Shown piece by piece: positions 63,920 through 64,000 of a DNA stretch of 64,000 nucleotides (position 1 is its first letter; each line of letters opens with the position of its first letter). This DNA comes from Microcyclospora pomicola. Its lineage: Eukaryota; Ascomycota; Dothideomycetes; Capnodiales. Made by a program: the position numbers and the translations under genes. The stretch lies in the NCBI GenBank assembly GCA_002786065.1, contig NHNY01000019.1:372001-436000 (forward strand), in the 5' to 3' direction. The notes below the pieces were generated by a model. It searched no databases. It had not been told where the DNA came from and saw nothing but the letters and a program-made list of their open reading frames with translations.

Positions 63920-64000
63920 ATGGCGCCGCATTGCGTATTCTCTTTGCTGATGCTGGCCGTTGCTTGCTTGCTTGCATCTTGTGCTCGAGGTCTTGCGGCG
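63920..64000 (+). CDS. N-terminus of a probable secreted protein, cut by window edge
   Basis: ATG at 63920 opens a frame to the right edge: 27 codons reading MAPHCVFSLLMLAVAC then LLASCARGLAA. This has the form of a signal peptide: a short start, a hydrophobic core of about 15 residues and small residues (ASCA, GLAA) suitable for signal peptidase. A TTGC repeat (63960-63974) encodes part of the core. The mature protein lies outside the window, so nothing can be said of its role. Confidence 0.35.
   Translation, partial: MAPHCVFSLLMLAVACLLASCARGLAA

Noticed and set aside
1-64000. tRNA, rRNA, CRISPR, intact transposon or viral element
   Set aside because: Searched by eye for T-loop-like GGTTCGAAtcc boxes, long terminal or inverted repeats and transposase or polymerase motifs; none convincing. 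A tRNA covariance search would settle the RNA question.

Overview
The window looks like a piece of a filamentous ascomycete chromosome (Pezizomycotina; a dothideomycete is my best guess). Genes are closely packed on both strands. Introns are short (about 45-80 nt) with GTAAGT/GTGAGT-like donors, CTAAC-like branch sites and CAG/TAG acceptors. Typical fungal proteins are present: Pol III RPC53, MPP-alpha, Dma1-type FHA-RING, Vps38/UVRAG, cyanase, Prp19, class II aldolase, Dcp2, Phs1. I worked out splice junctions by hand where the reading frame and family knowledge agree. There is one ambiguous base (8620).

Layout. 1-3 kb: the 3' part of an AMP-forming acyl-CoA synthetase, whose frame needs a GC-AG intron, then a hemerythrin-domain protein. 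4-25.5 kb: a dense housekeeping block: RPC53, adaptin-binding p34/Irc6, tandem-PH protein, EFL1 GTPase, MPP-alpha, FHA-RING ligase, Vps38/UVRAG, cyanase, CTU2/NCS2, and two unrecognised genes that diverge from each other. 25.5-27.5 kb: a stand-alone RNase III-fold gene that lacks expected catalytic residues, and a 64-residue SMP/LEA-like protein.

27.7-36.4 kb is a gene graveyard. It holds three broken cytochrome P450 copies, a broken MFS-transporter tail, a 19-bp tandem repeat and long stretches without supported genes. The longest P450 copy has in-frame stops at expected Trp and other positions, which looks like C-to-T/G-to-A decay of the repeat-induced point mutation (RIP) type. It may be what is left of a secondary-metabolism locus.

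36.5-62.8 kb returns to intact genes: a DEDDy 3'-5' exonuclease, an alpha/beta hydrolase with a frame break, a T5orf172/GIY-YIG protein, Phs1 dehydratase, a SIM-rich RING-like protein (possible SUMO-targeted ligase), Prp19, aldolase, Dcp2, a DNAJC17-like J protein, a Mnn2/GT71 mannosyltransferase and an intact P450. The end carries an 18-bp-period minisatellite of about 450 bp and the first codons of a probable secreted protein.

The genes do not form one pathway. Several serve RNA metabolism (RPC53, EFL1, CTU2, Prp19, Dcp2, DNAJC17-like, exonuclease) and several membrane traffic or lipids (p34, PH protein, Vps38, Phs1, mannosyltransferase). I found no convincing tRNA, rRNA, CRISPR, intact transposon or viral element by eye. 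I did not find a clearly new multi-gene system. The best candidates for novelty are the two unknown divergent genes with the neighbouring RNase III-like gene (23.0-26.1 kb), the T5orf172 protein and the SIM/RING protein.
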